64,000 nucleotides of DNA from Luteimonas chenhongjianii (GCF_002327105.1 NZ_CP023406.1:3224001-3288000), one strand, 5' to 3'; counted from the stretch's first letter, positions 36,646 to 46,701 are shown. Notes: generated by a model from the letters alone, not told the origin. Translations and numbers: made by a program.

Positions 36646-37995
36646 ATGCCCCTGCCCGCCTTCAAGGCCTACGATCTGCGCGGCCGCGTGCCCGACGAAC
36701 TCAATCCCGATCTCGCCCGCAACATCGGCATCGCGTTGGCCGGACAGCTCCCGGAAGGTCCGATCGTGCTCGGCCGCGACGTGCGCCTGACCAGTCCGGA
36801 ACTGCAGGCCGCCCTGTCGGAAGGTCTGCGCAGCCAGGGCCGGCCGGTCATCGACATCGGCCTGTGCGGTACCGAGGAGGTCTACTTCCAGGTCGACCAC
36901 CGGGGCGCGGCTGGCGGAGTGATGGTCACGGCCAGCCACAACCCGATGGACTACAACGGGATGAAGCTGGTGCGCGAACACGCGCGGCCGATCAGTTCCG
37001 ACACCGGCCTGTTCGCGATCTCCGATGCGGTCGAAGCGGGCAACCTGCCGGCGCCCGTGGCGACGCCCGGCATCGAAACCGCGGCGCCCGACAAATCGGC
37101 CTATATCGAGCATCTGCTGGGCTACGTGGAGCCCACTGCGCTGCGCCCGCTCAAGCTCGTGGTCAATGCCGGCAACGGCGGCGCCGGCAGCATCGTCGAC
37201 CTGCTTGCGCCGCACCTGCCCTTCGAATTCGTGCGCGTGTTCCACGAGCCCGACGGCAACTTCCCCAACGGCATCCCGAACCCCTTGCTGCCGGAGAACC
37301 GGCAGGCCACCGCGGATGCCGTACGCGCCCATGGCGCCGACTTCGGCATCGCCTGGGACGGCGATTTCGATCGCTGCTTCTTCTTCGACGAAACCGGCGC
37401 CTTCATCGAAGGCTACTATCTGGTCGGCCTGCTGGCCGAGGCCGTCCTCGCCAAGCAGCCCGGCGGCAAGGTGGTGCACGATCCGCGACTGGTCTGGAAC
37501 ACCGTCGAGCAGGTCGAGGCCGCGGGCGGCGTGCCGGTCCTGTGCAAGAGCGGCCACGCCTTCATCAAGGAGAAGATGCGCGCCGAAGACGCTGTCTACG
37601 GCGGCGAGATGAGCGCGCACCACTACTTCCGCGAGTTCGCCTATGCCGATTCCGGCATGATCCCGTGGCTGCTGATCGCCGAACTCGTCTCGACCACTGG
37701 ACGTTCACTGGGCGATCTGGTCTCCGAGCGCGTCGCGAAGTTTCCCTGCAGCGGCGAGATCAACTTCCGCGTGGCAGACGCGAAGGCCGCCGTCGATCGC
37801 GTGATGGCGCACTACGCCGCGCAGTCGCCGGCGATCGACCACACCGACGGTATCAGCGCCGACTTCGGCGACTGGCGCTTCAATCTGCGCAGCTCCAACA
37901 CCGAACCCCTGCTGCGCCTGAATATCGAAACGCGCGCAGACCAAGCATTGCTTGAATCGCGCACCCGTGAAATCTCCGATCTGCTGTCGGCCTAA
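36646..37995 (+). CDS. xanA: Phosphomannomutase/phosphoglucomutase
   Basis: XanA interconverts mannose-6-P and mannose-1-P and also glucose-6-P and glucose-1-P, so it supplies both GDP-mannose and dTDP/UDP-sugars for lipopolysaccharide and exopolysaccharide. The phosphoserine is Ser97 in VTASHNPMDYNGMK; the metal loop DGDFDRC and the sugar loop GGEMSAHHYF follow, and RSSNTEPLLRLN binds phosphate. Length is 449, as in Xanthomonas XanA (448). AAGGA precedes the ATG at a good distance. xanB follows after 13 bases, so they form an operon. Confidence 0.95.
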   Translation: MPLPAFKAYDLRGRVPDELNPDLARNIGIALAGQLPEGPIVLGRDVRLTSPELQAALSEGLRSQGRPVIDIGLCGTEEVYFQVDHRGAAGGVMVTASHNPMDYNGMKLVREHARPISSDTGLFAISDAVEAGNLPAPVATPGIETAAPDKSAYIEHLLGYVEPTALRPLKLVVNAGNGGAGSIVDLLAPHLPFEFVRVFHEPDGNFPNGIPNPLLPENRQATADAVRAHGADFGIAWDGDFDRCFFFDETGAFIEGYYLVGLLAEAVLAKQPGGKVVHDPRLVWNTVEQVEAAGGVPVLCKSGHAFIKEKMRAEDAVYGGEMSAHHYFREFAYADSGMIPWLLIAELVSTTGRSLGDLVSERVAKFPCSGEINFRVADAKAAVDRVMAHYAAQSPAIDHTDGISADFGDWRFNLRSSNTEPLLRLNIETRADQALLESRTREISDLLSA

Positions 37996-38008
37996 CCCTG
38001 AGATCCCT

Positions 38009-39421
38009 ATGTCGAAGATCGTTCCCGTTTTGCTCTCCGGCGGTTCCGGCACCCGGTTGTGGCCGCTGTCGCGCGAGATGCATCCGAAGCAGTTTCTCCC
38101 CCTCGTCGGCGAGCGTACGATGCTGCAGGCGACCTGGCTGCGGGTCGCGGCGCTGGCCGGCGATGCCGGGCCGATCGTTGTCGCCAACGAATCGCACCGC
38201 TTCGTGGTGGCGGAGCAGCTGCAGCAGGTCGGGGCAGAACCCGCCGCGATCGTGCTCGAACCGGTCGCGCGCAATACCGCGCCCGCGATCGCCGCCGCCG
38301 CGTTCGAAGCGCTGCGTTCAACCCCGGACGCGGTGCTGCTGGTATTGCCTTCGGACCACGTCGTGCAGGCGCCGGAGGCGTTCCATGCTGCGGTCCGCGC
38401 TGCCCTGCCCGCAGCCGAGGCCGGCCGGCTGGTCACTTTCGGCGTGGTACCGCGCGGCCCTGAGACGGGCTATGGCTACATCAAGGCCGCCGCGCACTGC
38501 GGCGACGGTCCGGCACCGGTCGAAGCCTTCGTCGAGAAGCCGGACCTGACGCGGGCACAGGCCTACATCGCTTCTGGCGACCACTTCTGGAACAGCGGCA
38601 TGTTCCTGTTCCGCGCCGATGCATACCTCGCGGCGCTGGAACGGCATGCGCCGGCAATACTCGCATCCGTGCGCGCGTCCTGGTCGGCCGCGCGCACGGA
38701 TGTGGACTTCACCCGCCTGGATGCCGAGGCATTCGCCGCGAGCCCATCGGATTCCATCGACTATGCGGTGATGGAGAAGACCGATGCGGCGGTGGTGATG
38801 CCGCTGGACGCAGGCTGGAGCGACGTGGGTTCATGGGCGAGCCTGCGCGAGGTCTCGCCGCAGGACGCGAACGGCAATGCGCATCACGGTGAGGTCGTCT
38901 CGATCGACTGCCGCAACACCTATGCCTATGGCGAGCGCCTGATCGCGATGATCGGACTGGAGGACACCATCGTCGTGGAAACCCCCGACGCGGTCCTGGT
39001 CGGGCGCAGCGACCGCATCCAGCAGGTCAAGGACGTGGTGGCCGATCTCAAGGCCCGCGGCCTGCCGCAGGCCGCCTGGCATCGCAAGGTCTACCGCCCA
39101 TGGGGCGCCTACGATTCGATCGACAACGGCCCGCGCTTCCAGGTCAAGCGCATCACGGTCAAGCCGGGCGCAACGCTCAGCCTGCAGATGCACCACCACC
39201 GCGCCGAGCACTGGATCGTCGTCAGCGGTACCGCCGAGGTCACCCGCGGCGACGATGTGCTGCTGCTGACCGAGAACCAGAGCACGTACATTCCGCTCGG
39301 CGTGACCCATCGGTTGCGCAACCCCGGCAAGGTGCCGCTGGAGCTGATCGAGGTGCAGTCCGGCAGTTATCTGGGCGAAGACGACATCGTGCGCTTCGAG
39401 GACACCTACGGGCGCACCTGA
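38009..39421 (+). CDS. xanB: Mannose-1-phosphate guanylyltransferase / mannose-6-phosphate isomerase
   Basis: A bifunctional enzyme (470 residues; Xanthomonas XanB is 467). The N-terminal nucleotidyltransferase carries LSGGSGTRLWPLSREMHPKQFL (piece GGSGTRLWPLSRE) and VEKPDL; the C-terminal cupin isomerase carries QMHHHRAEHWIVVSGTAEV with the metal-binding His residues. It makes GDP-mannose and also converts fructose-6-P to mannose-6-P. The ATG begins MSKIVPVLLSGG and is 13 bases after the xanA stop. A terminator follows between it and the convergent rmlD. Confidence 0.95.
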   Translation: MSKIVPVLLSGGSGTRLWPLSREMHPKQFLPLVGERTMLQATWLRVAALAGDAGPIVVANESHRFVVAEQLQQVGAEPAAIVLEPVARNTAPAIAAAAFEALRSTPDAVLLVLPSDHVVQAPEAFHAAVRAALPAAEAGRLVTFGVVPRGPETGYGYIKAAAHCGDGPAPVEAFVEKPDLTRAQAYIASGDHFWNSGMFLFRADAYLAALERHAPAILASVRASWSAARTDVDFTRLDAEAFAASPSDSIDYAVMEKTDAAVVMPLDAGWSDVGSWASLREVSPQDANGNAHHGEVVSIDCRNTYAYGERLIAMIGLEDTIVVETPDAVLVGRSDRIQQVKDVVADLKARGLPQAAWHRKVYRPWGAYDSIDNGPRFQVKRITVKPGATLSLQMHHHRAEHWIVVSGTAEVTRGDDVLLLTENQSTYIPLGVTHRLRNPGKVPLELIEVQSGSYLGEDDIVRFEDTYGRT

Positions 39422-39444
39422 TCTGCCCGATCGCTTCAATGCAG

Positions 39445-39470
39445 AACGGCGCCCGAGGGGCGCCGTTTTT
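39445..39470 (+). terminator. Rho-independent terminator of xanAB
   Basis: AACGGCGCC-CGAGG-GGCGCCGTT is a nine-pair stem followed by further T residues. It lies 24 bases past the xanB stop, before the convergent rmlD end. Confidence 0.88.
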
Positions 39471-39484
39471 GTATGGGGTCGCCG

Positions 39485-40390
39485 TCAGCGCTGCGAGGCG
39501 GCCAGCGTAGCGAGAACACCATCCAGGGCAGCCTGCCAGCTCGGCAACGCGATCCCGAAGTCACGCTCTAGCGACGAGATGTCCAATCGCGAGTACGCGG
39601 GGCGCTTGGCCGGCGTCGGATAGTCGGCAGTGGTGATGGCTTCGACCTTCGGCGCGCGCGCAAGCAGACCGCGCTCGACCGCACCTGCAAAAATCGCCTC
39701 GGCAAAGCCATGCCAGCTGGTCTCGCCAGTCGCCGTCAAATGCCAGGTGCCGGATGCCGGGTTATCGGCACGCAGAACCCGAGCGGTCACGTCCGCGATC
39801 AATGCTGCTGGTGTGGGCGTACCGATCTGGTCGGCAACGACGCGCAGCACATCGCGCTCGGCACCGACACGCAGCATCGTGCGTAGGAAGTTCTGGCCAT
39901 GCGCGGCATACACCCATGCGGTGCGGAAGATCAGATGACGTCCCCCGGCTGCGCGGATCGCTTGCTCGCCCGCGAGCTTGCTGATCCCGTAGACACCGAG
40001 AGGCGCGGGAGCATCGTCGGGGCGATACGGTCGCGTGCCGCTGCCGTCGAATACATAGTCGGTCGAGTAATGCACCAGCGGCACGCCGTGCACGGCGCAC
40101 CAGCGCGCGATCGCACCGGGGGTCTGTGCGTTGGCGGCCTGCGCCGCCTCGGGCTCGCTCTCGGCCCTGTCGACCGCGGTGTAGGCGGCAGCATTGATCA
40201 CGCGCATCGGCCGGGTGGTGTCGAGCAGTGCGACAACCGATTCTGGATCCGAAAAGTCCGCAGTCAGGCAGGTGCTGCCGTCCGGCAACGCGCCGGTCCG
40301 GGTGGTGCCGAGTACATCGCCCAGCGGCGCGAGTGCGCGCAGAAGCTCCTGTCCGACCTGCCCGTTCGCGCCGAACACGAGCGAGGTCAT
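39485..40390 (-). CDS. rmlD: dTDP-4-dehydrorhamnose reductase
   Basis: The last step of dTDP-L-rhamnose synthesis, NAD(P)H-dependent reduction of dTDP-4-keto-rhamnose. The short-chain dehydrogenase fold is shown by VFGANGQVGQELL at the N-terminus, INAAAYTAVDRAESE, HYSTDYVFDG, and the catalytic YGISKLAGE (Tyr and Lys). Length 301 is normal. The ATG overlaps the rmlC stop by four bases. It closes the rmlBACD operon and is convergent with xanAB. Confidence 0.94.
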   Translation of the reverse strand: MTSLVFGANGQVGQELLRALAPLGDVLGTTRTGALPDGSTCLTADFSDPESVVALLDTTRPMRVINAAAYTAVDRAESEPEAAQAANAQTPGAIARWCAVHGVPLVHYSTDYVFDGSGTRPYRPDDAPAPLGVYGISKLAGEQAIRAAGGRHLIFRTAWVYAAHGQNFLRTMLRVGAERDVLRVVADQIGTPTPAALIADVTARVLRADNPASGTWHLTATGETSWHGFAEAIFAGAVERGLLARAPKVEAITTADYPTPAKRPAYSRLDISSLERDFGIALPSWQAALDGVLATLAASQR

Positions 40391-40944
40391 GTGGCAAATA
40401 CCGGCAGCCGATCCTCGGGAATGTCGGCCAGCAGCGGCGCGTTGGTGTCCTTGTCGGACAGCAATGGCGCGTCGATCTGCCACTCGACGCCGATCGCCGG
40501 GTCGTTCCAGCGCACCCCGGCATCGGCTTCCTTCACGTACACGTCGGTGCACAGATAGCTGAAGACCGCCATTTCCGAGAGCACCGCAAAGCCATGTGCG
40601 AAGCCTTCCGGGATCCAGAACTGGCGCTTGTTTTCCTCGCTCAGGATCACGCCTTCCCACTGCCCGAAGGTCGGCGAACCGCGACGGATGTCGACGGCAA
40701 CGTCAAGCACCTCGCCCCGCAGCACGCTGACCAGCTTGCCCTGCGGCCGTGGCCACTGGTAATGCAGGCCACGCAACACCCCCTTCGCCGAGGACGACAC
40801 GTTGCTCTGCACGAAGTTCGTCGGCAGGCCGTGCTGGCCGAAACGCTCGGCATTCCAGGTTTCGAAGAAGAAACCGCGCGCGTCGCCGAACACGACCGGC
40901 TCGATGACGTAAGCGCCCGGCAGTTTCATTTCGATGATCTTCAA
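40387..40944 (-). CDS. rmlC: dTDP-4-dehydrorhamnose 3,5-epimerase
   Basis: RmlC epimerises C3 and C5 of dTDP-4-keto-6-deoxyglucose. The cupin core contains [21 protein letters not shown] (catalytic His) and IPEGFAHGF. The start is a TTG that overlaps the rmlA stop (TTGA): from there the chain [16 protein letters not shown] aligns residue for residue with the known N-terminus of the Escherichia coli enzyme and gives 185 residues, the standard length. The ATG at 40929 would lose the first strand. GGGA stands seven bases before the TTG. Confidence 0.93.
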   Translation of the reverse strand: MKIIEMKLPGAYVIEPVVFGDARGFFFETWNAERFGQHGLPTNFVQSNVSSSAKGVLRGLHYQWPRPQGKLVSVLRGEVLDVAVDIRRGSPTFGQWEGVILSEENKRQFWIPEGFAHGFAVLSEMAVFSYLCTDVYVKEADAGVRWNDPAIGVEWQIDAPLLSDKDTNAPLLADIPEDRLPVFAT

Positions 40945-41828
40945 CGCACGATCCCGCGTTGCAGGAGTGACATCAGGTACTGGCCGTAGCCGTTCTTGGA
41001 CAGCGGCTTGGCAAGCGCGGACAACTGCTCGGCTTCGATCCAGCCATTGCCGAACGCGATTTCCTCCGGACAGCACACCTGCAGCCCCTGGCGGTCCTGA
41101 ATGGTCTGGATGAAGTTCGACGCCTCGTGCAACGACTGATGCGTACCGGTGTCGAGCCATGCAAAACCGCGACCGAGCTGCTCGAGATACAGCGCGCCAT
41201 CGTCTAGATAGCGGCGATTGAGATCGGTGATCTCCAGCTCGCCGCGCGGTGAAGGCTTCAGTTCGGCTGCGTAATCGCTCGCGCGTCCATCGTAGAAATA
41301 CAGACCCGTGACGGCGTAGTTCGAACGCGGCGTCTCCGGCTTCTCGGCGATGTCGATCACCTTGCCCGCGGCGTCGAACTCGGCCACGCCATAGCGCTCG
41401 GGATCGTTGACCCAGTAGCCGAAGACCGTGGCGCCGTCGCTGCGCGCGTCAGCGCTTTTCAGCGTGTCGGTGAGGCCATGGCCGTGGAAGATGTTGTCGC
41501 CCAGCACCAGGCAGCTCGGCTTGCCGCCGACGAAGTCCCGGCCAATGAGATAGGCCTGCGCCAGACCGTCCGGACTCGGCTGCACGGCGTACTGGATGTC
41601 CATGCCCCACTGCGACCCGTCGCCCAGCAGGGCCTGGAACAACGTCTGCTCATGGGGCGTATTGATGATCAGCACCTCGCGGATGCCGGCCAGCATCAGG
41701 ACGCTGAGCGGGTAGTAGATCATCGGCTTGTCGTACACCGGCAACAGCTGCTTGCTGACGCCCTTGGTGATCGGATACAGCCGCGTGCCGGAACCGCCGG
41801 CAAGGATGATGCCCTTGCGCGCGGTCAT
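40941..41828 (-). CDS. rmlA: Glucose-1-phosphate thymidylyltransferase
   Basis: RmlA joins glucose-1-P and dTTP to dTDP-glucose, the common precursor of dTDP-rhamnose and, here, probably of a dTDP-amino sugar. The nucleotide-binding loop [28 protein letters not shown] (pieces [22 protein letters not shown]) and GDNIFHG, VAEFD and [19 protein letters not shown] (piece [12 protein letters not shown]) are all present. It has 295 residues and starts inside the rmlB stop (ATGA). Confidence 0.95.
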   Translation of the reverse strand: MTARKGIILAGGSGTRLYPITKGVSKQLLPVYDKPMIYYPLSVLMLAGIREVLIINTPHEQTLFQALLGDGSQWGMDIQYAVQPSPDGLAQAYLIGRDFVGGKPSCLVLGDNIFHGHGLTDTLKSADARSDGATVFGYWVNDPERYGVAEFDAAGKVIDIAEKPETPRSNYAVTGLYFYDGRASDYAAELKPSPRGELEITDLNRRYLDDGALYLEQLGRGFAWLDTGTHQSLHEASNFIQTIQDRQGLQVCCPEEIAFGNGWIEAEQLSALAKPLSKNGYGQYLMSLLQRGIVR

Positions 41829-42880
41829 GCCTCGGCCCCCATGCGCTCCAGACGATAGCTGCCGTCGAGGATGCGCTGCACCCAGTCCTGGTTGGCGAGA
41901 TACCAGTCAACGGTGAACTCGATGCCGCTCTCGAAGGTGTGCTCCGGCTTCCAGCCGAGTTCACTCTGCAACTTCGACGCATCGATCGCGTACCGACGAT
42001 CGTGGCCGGGGCGGTCCTTGACGTAGGTGATCTGGCTGCTGCGAGGCCGGCCATCCTCGCGGGGCCGGCGGACATCGAGCAGGCGGCAGATCGCCTCCAC
42101 AACCTCGATGTTCTGGCGCTCGGAATCGCCGCCGACGTTGTAGGTCTCGCCGACCCGGCCCTTCTCGAGCACAGTGCGGATCGCCGCGCAGTGGTCGGTG
42201 ACGAACAGCCAGTCGCGCACCTGTTTGCCGTCGCCATAGACCGGCAGCGGCTCGCCGGCCAAGGCCTTGGCGATCACCAGCGGGATCAGCTTCTCCGGGA
42301 AGTGATACGGCCCGTAGTTGTTCGAGCAGTTGGTGGTCAACACCGGCAGCCCGTAGGTGTGGTGGAACGCGCGCACCAGATGATCGGAGGCGGCCTTGGA
42401 GGCCGAGTACGGCGAGTTCGGCGCGTAGGGCGTGGTTTCGGAGAACTTGCCAGTCTCGCCGAGCGTGCCGTAGACCTCGTCGGTCGAGACGTGCAGGAAA
42501 CGGAAGGCCTCACGACGGCCGTCAGGCAACGCCTTCCAGTAGTCCCGCACCGACTCGAGCAACCCGAGCGTGCCGACAACATTGGTCTCAATGAACGCGG
42601 CGGGGCCGTCGATCGACCGGTCGACGTGGCTCTCGGCGGCGAAGTTCAGCACCGCGTCGGGCTGATGCTCGGCCAGCAGGCCCGCCACCAGCGCGCGATC
42701 GCCGATGTCGCCATGCACGAATACGTGGTTCGGATCCGATTCGATCGAGGTCAGCGTCTGCAGGTTGCCTGCGTAGGTCAGCGCATCGAGGTTGATCACC
42801 CGGACGCCGCGACGCACGGCCTCCAGTACGAAATTGCCGCCGATGAAACCGGCGCCGCCGGTGACGAGCCATGTGGGCAC
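41825..42880 (-). CDS. rmlB: dTDP-glucose 4,6-dehydratase
   Basis: RmlB makes dTDP-4-keto-6-deoxyglucose. The NAD-binding [12 protein letters not shown] starts at residue 7; [20 protein letters not shown] and the catalytic [12 protein letters not shown] follow. Start: GTG, with AGGAG seven bases upstream; it gives 351 residues, the usual length, while a longer ATG frame adds sequence without match. It heads rmlBACD and is divergent from etfB (211 bases). Its product is the branch point to rhamnose and to the WecE-type amino sugar of the neighbouring island. Confidence 0.95.
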   Translation of the reverse strand: MPTWLVTGGAGFIGGNFVLEAVRRGVRVINLDALTYAGNLQTLTSIESDPNHVFVHGDIGDRALVAGLLAEHQPDAVLNFAAESHVDRSIDGPAAFIETNVVGTLGLLESVRDYWKALPDGRREAFRFLHVSTDEVYGTLGETGKFSETTPYAPNSPYSASKAASDHLVRAFHHTYGLPVLTTNCSNNYGPYHFPEKLIPLVIAKALAGEPLPVYGDGKQVRDWLFVTDHCAAIRTVLEKGRVGETYNVGGDSERQNIEVVEAICRLLDVRRPREDGRPRSSQITYVKDRPGHDRRYAIDASKLQSELGWKPEHTFESGIEFTVDWYLANQDWVQRILDGSYRLERMGAEA

Positions 42881-43019
42881 GAATTCACTCCTGTGGACGA
42901 TCGGAATACCCCGGGAGGGGCCAGCCGCCAAGGATACCGGCTTGTCCGGGCGATCTTGGCACGAAGATGAACGCTTTGAGCGGCGTAACTCGGTGTTCGC
43001 GCCCCGGAGCCCACCCCGT

Positions 43020-43029
43020 TAGAATCGGC
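43020..43029 (+). promoter_or_regulatory. Candidate -10 box for etfBA
   Basis: TAGAATCGGC, 63-72 bases before the etfB ATG, identical to the box before xanA. No -35 match is evident. Confidence 0.4.
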
Positions 43030-43091
43030 AGATTACCCCGCGCCGGTCGCCGCGGCCGGGCGATCCGCAACGCACAAGGAATGCCGCACCG

Positions 43092-43838
43092 ATGAAGATC
43101 CTCGTCGCCTACAAGCGCGTGGTGGACTACAACGTCCGCATCCAGGTCAAGCCGGACGGGTCCGGCGTGGTCACCGATGGCGTCAAGCTGTCGGCCAATC
43201 CGTTCGACGAGATCGCACTCGAGGAAGCGCTGCGCCTGCGCGACAAGGGCATCGCCACCGAGGTCATTGTCGCAACGATCGCCCCGGCGGATGCCCAGGC
43301 GCACCTGCGCAACGGCCTTGCCATGGGCGCCAATCGCGCCATCCACGTGGTCTGCGACCAGCCGATCCAGCCACTGACCGCCGCCCGCACCCTGCTCCAG
43401 CTGGTCGAGAAGGAGCAGCCCGATCTGGTGATCCTCGGCAAACAGGCGATCGACGACGACGCGAACCAGACCGGCCAGATGCTCGCCACGCTGTGGGGCC
43501 GGCCGCAGGCGACCTTCGCCTCGAAGATCGAGATTGCCGACGGCAAGGCCACGGTGACGCGCGAAGTCGATGCCGGGCTCGAAACGCTTGAGGTCGACCT
43601 GCCGGCCGTCGTCACGACCGACCTTCGCCTCAACGAGCCGCGTTTCATCAAGCTGCCGGACATCATGAAGGCGAAATCCAAGCCGATGGAGTCGATTCCC
43701 TTCGGGGATCTCGGCGTCGAATCGGCCGATACGCTCAAGACCACGCATTACGAGGCGCCGGCCAAACGCAGCAAGGGCGTCATGGTCAAGGATGCCGCCG
43801 AGCTGGTCGCCGCGCTGAAGGCCAAGGGCCTGCTCTGA
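43092..43838 (+). CDS. etfB: Electron transfer flavoprotein, beta subunit
   Basis: Small subunit (248 residues) of the flavoprotein that passes electrons from acyl-CoA dehydrogenases to ETF-quinone oxidoreductase. The chain begins MKILVAYKRVVDYNVRI as usual; the ETF-beta signature is VTREVDAGLETLEVDLPAVVTTDLRLNEPR (pieces VDAGLETLEVDLPAVVT and DLRLNEPR). It is followed by etfA after 67 bases. In Xanthomonas the etf genes mark one edge of the variable lipopolysaccharide locus, and the same is seen here. Confidence 0.96.
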   Translation: MKILVAYKRVVDYNVRIQVKPDGSGVVTDGVKLSANPFDEIALEEALRLRDKGIATEVIVATIAPADAQAHLRNGLAMGANRAIHVVCDQPIQPLTAARTLLQLVEKEQPDLVILGKQAIDDDANQTGQMLATLWGRPQATFASKIEIADGKATVTREVDAGLETLEVDLPAVVTTDLRLNEPRFIKLPDIMKAKSKPMESIPFGDLGVESADTLKTTHYEAPAKRSKGVMVKDAAELVAALKAKGLL

Positions 43839-43905
43839 ATCCCCTCGCTCCCGCGCACGCGGGGGCCCAGTGACGTCCGGCCCGGCCGGATCGCAGGAGA
43901 ACCTC

Positions 43906-44853
43906 ATGTCCAAAGTCCTCGTTATCGCCGAGCATCTCGACGGCAAGCTCAACGCCAGCGCGACCGCCAAGACCGTCGCTGCGGCACAGGCGCTTTCGCC
44001 CCAGTCCATTGACGTCGCTGTATTCGCCGCCGATCCGGCCGGGGCTGCCACCGAAGCCGCCACGATTGCTGGCGTGTCGAAGGTGCGCGCCGTCGCCAAT
44101 CCGGCCAACGCACAGGCGCTCGCGCAGGTGTTGGGCCCGCAGATCGCAAAGCTTGCCGCCGGTTACAGTCACGTCTTCGCGCCGTCGACGACCTTCGGCA
44201 AGGACCTGCTGCCGGTTGTCGCCGCACTGCTGGGCGTGAACCAGATCTCCGATCTGATGACCGTCGAGTCCAGCCACGTCTTCAAGCGCCCGATCTACGC
44301 CGGCAATGCCATCGTCACCGTCGAAGCCCCGGCTGACCAGCCGGTGGTCGCCACGGTGCGCACGGCGTCCTGGCAGGAAGCGGCACGCGGCGGCAGCGCG
44401 ACGGTGGAGACGACCAGCGTCGACGCCGAGCTGCCAACACACACCCGCTTCATCGGTCTCGCCGCAGGCAGTACCGACCGCCCCGACCTGCAGAGCGCCA
44501 AACGCGTGGTCTCGGGCGGTCGCGGTGTCGGCTCGGAAGAGAACTTCAAGATCGTCTTCGACTTCGCGGACAAGATCGGGGCCGCGGTCGGCGCCTCGCG
44601 CGCGGCGGTCGATGCGGGCTATGTCCCCAACGAGTTGCAGGTCGGGCAGACCGGCAAGATCATCGCGCCCGAGCTCTACATCGCGATCGGTATCTCAGGC
44701 GCCATCCAGCACCTGACGGGCATCAAGGATGCCGGCACGATCGTGGCCATCAACAAGGATCCGGACTCGGCGATGTTCGAGATTGCGGATATCGGACTCG
44801 TCGGCGACCTATTCAAGGTGCTGCCTGAGCTCGAAGCCCAACTCAAGGATTGA
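43906..44853 (+). CDS. etfA: Electron transfer flavoprotein, alpha subunit
   Basis: Large subunit (315 residues) that holds FAD. The ETF-alpha FAD motif is seen near the C-terminus: [38 protein letters not shown] (pieces [26 protein letters not shown]), then [25 protein letters not shown] stands six bases before the ATG. The lower-G+C polysaccharide island starts directly after this gene; no terminator is obvious in the 88-base gap. Confidence 0.96.
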   Translation: MSKVLVIAEHLDGKLNASATAKTVAAAQALSPQSIDVAVFAADPAGAATEAATIAGVSKVRAVANPANAQALAQVLGPQIAKLAAGYSHVFAPSTTFGKDLLPVVAALLGVNQISDLMTVESSHVFKRPIYAGNAIVTVEAPADQPVVATVRTASWQEAARGGSATVETTSVDAELPTHTRFIGLAAGSTDRPDLQSAKRVVSGGRGVGSEENFKIVFDFADKIGAAVGASRAAVDAGYVPNELQVGQTGKIIAPELYIAIGISGAIQHLTGIKDAGTIVAINKDPDSAMFEIADIGLVGDLFKVLPELEAQLKD

Positions 44854-44941
44854 TTCGAAACTGGCATGTGCACGGGCCCTTATCACACGCTGCAGCAAGG
44901 CGCTCCTGCCAGGGGTCCCCGAACAGGTAAACAGAATTTTC

Positions 44942-45916
44942 ATGAATGATTGCGTTAGTAACGTGGAATCCTCGAACCAAACGGAGGCTCCCGACCTGTC
45001 GGTCATTGCGCCGGTTTATGGCTGCAGAAATTGTTTGGAAGAACTTGTCGAGCGCATCTCAGCCGCAGTTTCTCCGGTTGTCATGAGCCATGAGATCATC
45101 CTTGTAGACGACCGCAGCCCGGACAATGCATGGCCGCGAATCAAAGAAATTGCCTCCAAGTTCCCCCAGGTGCGCGGTCTGCGCCTGTCGCGAAATTTTG
45201 GTCAGCATGCCGCGATCAGCGCGGGATTGGCGCACACGCGAGGGCGCACCATTGTCGTGATGGACTGCGATCTCCAAGACGTTCCTGAGGAAATCCCCGG
45301 ACTCCTTGCTGCCTTGGAGCAGGGCGCTGATATGGCGCTCGCGAGCCGCACCGCGCGTCAGGATTCTTTCTTCAAAAAGGCAGGCTCGCGCGCGTTCTAC
45401 GCGTTGCTAGGCTGGCTCACTACCAGCACCTACGATGCCTCTACCGCGAATTTCGGTGCTTACTCGCGCAAGGTCATCGACGTGGTAAACGCGATGCCTG
45501 AATCAGACCGGTTCTTTCCTTTGCTAGTGCGGTGGACCGGCTTTGATGCGGCTCTCGTGCCAGTTAGTCACGCCCGACGCGCGGAGGGGCGAAGCGGTTA
45601 CAGTTTGAGCCAGCTGCTGCGCCTGGCAACTAATGTTGCGCTTTCGTTCTCCGACAAGCCGCTGCGGCTGGTGGTGCGTACGGGCCTAGCATTCGCATTT
45701 TTGTCTCTATGTATCGTGGCCTTGAGCGTTTACCGCTACGCCATCGGTGACATCGCGGTAGCGGGCTTCACAAGCATCGTTGCGTCGATATGGCTGGTCG
45801 GCGGTGTCATCGTCTCCAGCGTCGGGATCGTTGGCCTGTACGTTGGAAAACTGCACAGCCAGGCGAAGCATCGCCCGAATTTTATTGTGGCCGACGACAC
45901 AGGGAAGACGCAATGA
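44942..45916 (+). CDS. Family 2 glycosyltransferase, GtrB/ArnC-like polyprenyl-phosphate type
   Basis: A 324-residue enzyme that probably transfers a sugar from a nucleotide donor to undecaprenyl phosphate at the inner membrane. The GT-A domain begins LSVIAPVYGCRNCLEEL, with VDDRSPDNAW, RNFGQHAAISAGLAHTRG and the metal motif MDCDLQDVPEEIP. The C-terminus has two membrane helices (about 235-257 and 268-292), the GtrB/ArnC hallmark. The next gene starts in its stop (ATGA). Beside a small SMR-type protein and a large membrane protein it suggests a periplasmic side-group addition system. Base composition here is visibly less G+C-rich than in etfA. Confidence 0.88.
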   Translation: MNDCVSNVESSNQTEAPDLSVIAPVYGCRNCLEELVERISAAVSPVVMSHEIILVDDRSPDNAWPRIKEIASKFPQVRGLRLSRNFGQHAAISAGLAHTRGRTIVVMDCDLQDVPEEIPGLLAALEQGADMALASRTARQDSFFKKAGSRAFYALLGWLTTSTYDASTANFGAYSRKVIDVVNAMPESDRFFPLLVRWTGFDAALVPVSHARRAEGRSGYSLSQLLRLATNVALSFSDKPLRLVVRTGLAFAFLSLCIVALSVYRYAIGDIAVAGFTSIVASIWLVGGVIVSSVGIVGLYVGKLHSQAKHRPNFIVADDTGKTQ

Positions 45917-46701
45917 GTGAGGGCCTACTACATGTGCTGCGCCATTCGCAGGTTGAATCGAACCGCTTTGGGCTCCGGGTTGTGCGGGGCATGGTCACCA
46001 AAGACGCGCCACGCGATCAAGTGCGAGCCGACATCGAACGCCTGAAGCCAGATATCGCAATCTTCCGATGTGAGGCTGGTGACACCCGACAAATTGACGA
46101 GTTGGCCAAAGCGGGACTGGTGCCGCGCCATGCCGACACCCTTGTTTATTACAAAATTTCGCTGGATAGGCCAACGATTGGCGCTCCCGCTGTAGATGAC
46201 GGAGGCATCGGTCAGGCCGAAGTCTGCGACGCGGCATCACTTGAGGCCATCGTCAGGCGCGGATTCGCCGGATACCGCAACCACTATCACGCCAATCCGC
46301 TGCTGTCGGAAGCTGCAATCCTCGACGGATATGTCGAGTGGGCACTGGATTATGCGATCCGTCCCGCCGAGGGACAACAGACCTGGGTCTATCGTATAGG
46401 CGGTCAAGCACGTAGCTTTGCTACCTGCAAGCTACGGGCCGATCGCTCCGAGGTCGAGATTGTCCTTAACGCGACCGACCCGGCATGGACGGGTCGCGGA
46501 CTCTATTCTTCGCTGCTGAAATCCCTGATCGCTTACTATCGCCGCGCAGGATTCGCGGCGCTCGTGATCTCCACACAGGTGTGGAACTACGGCGTGCAAC
46601 GTGTGTGGTCCCGCACAGGACTCGTCATACACAGAGCGTTCGACACTTACCACGTCAACGTGCCTGCCTCGGCGAGCGAGGTAGAAACGACATGCCCTTG
46701 A
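45913..46701 (+). CDS. GNAT acetyltransferase, WecD-like (dTDP-fucosamine N-acetyltransferase candidate)
   Basis: A 262-residue protein in two halves: a weakly conserved N-terminal part (SNRFGLRVVRG; then a GNAT-like strand-helix) and a C-terminal GNAT domain with DPAWTGRGLYSSLLKSLIAYY (acetyl-CoA loop) and VISTQVWNYGVQRVWSRTGLV. This layout, and its place two genes before a WecE-like transaminase, match WecD, which acetylates dTDP-4-amino-4,6-dideoxygalactose. Identity to WecD is low by eye, so the acceptor sugar is inferred. The start overlaps the upstream stop and the end overlaps the next gene by ten bases. Confidence 0.72.
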   Translation: MSEGLLHVLRHSQVESNRFGLRVVRGMVTKDAPRDQVRADIERLKPDIAIFRCEAGDTRQIDELAKAGLVPRHADTLVYYKISLDRPTIGAPAVDDGGIGQAEVCDAASLEAIVRRGFAGYRNHYHANPLLSEAAILDGYVEWALDYAIRPAEGQQTWVYRIGGQARSFATCKLRADRSEVEIVLNATDPAWTGRGLYSSLLKSLIAYYRRAGFAALVISTQVWNYGVQRVWSRTGLVIHRAFDTYHVNVPASASEVETTCP

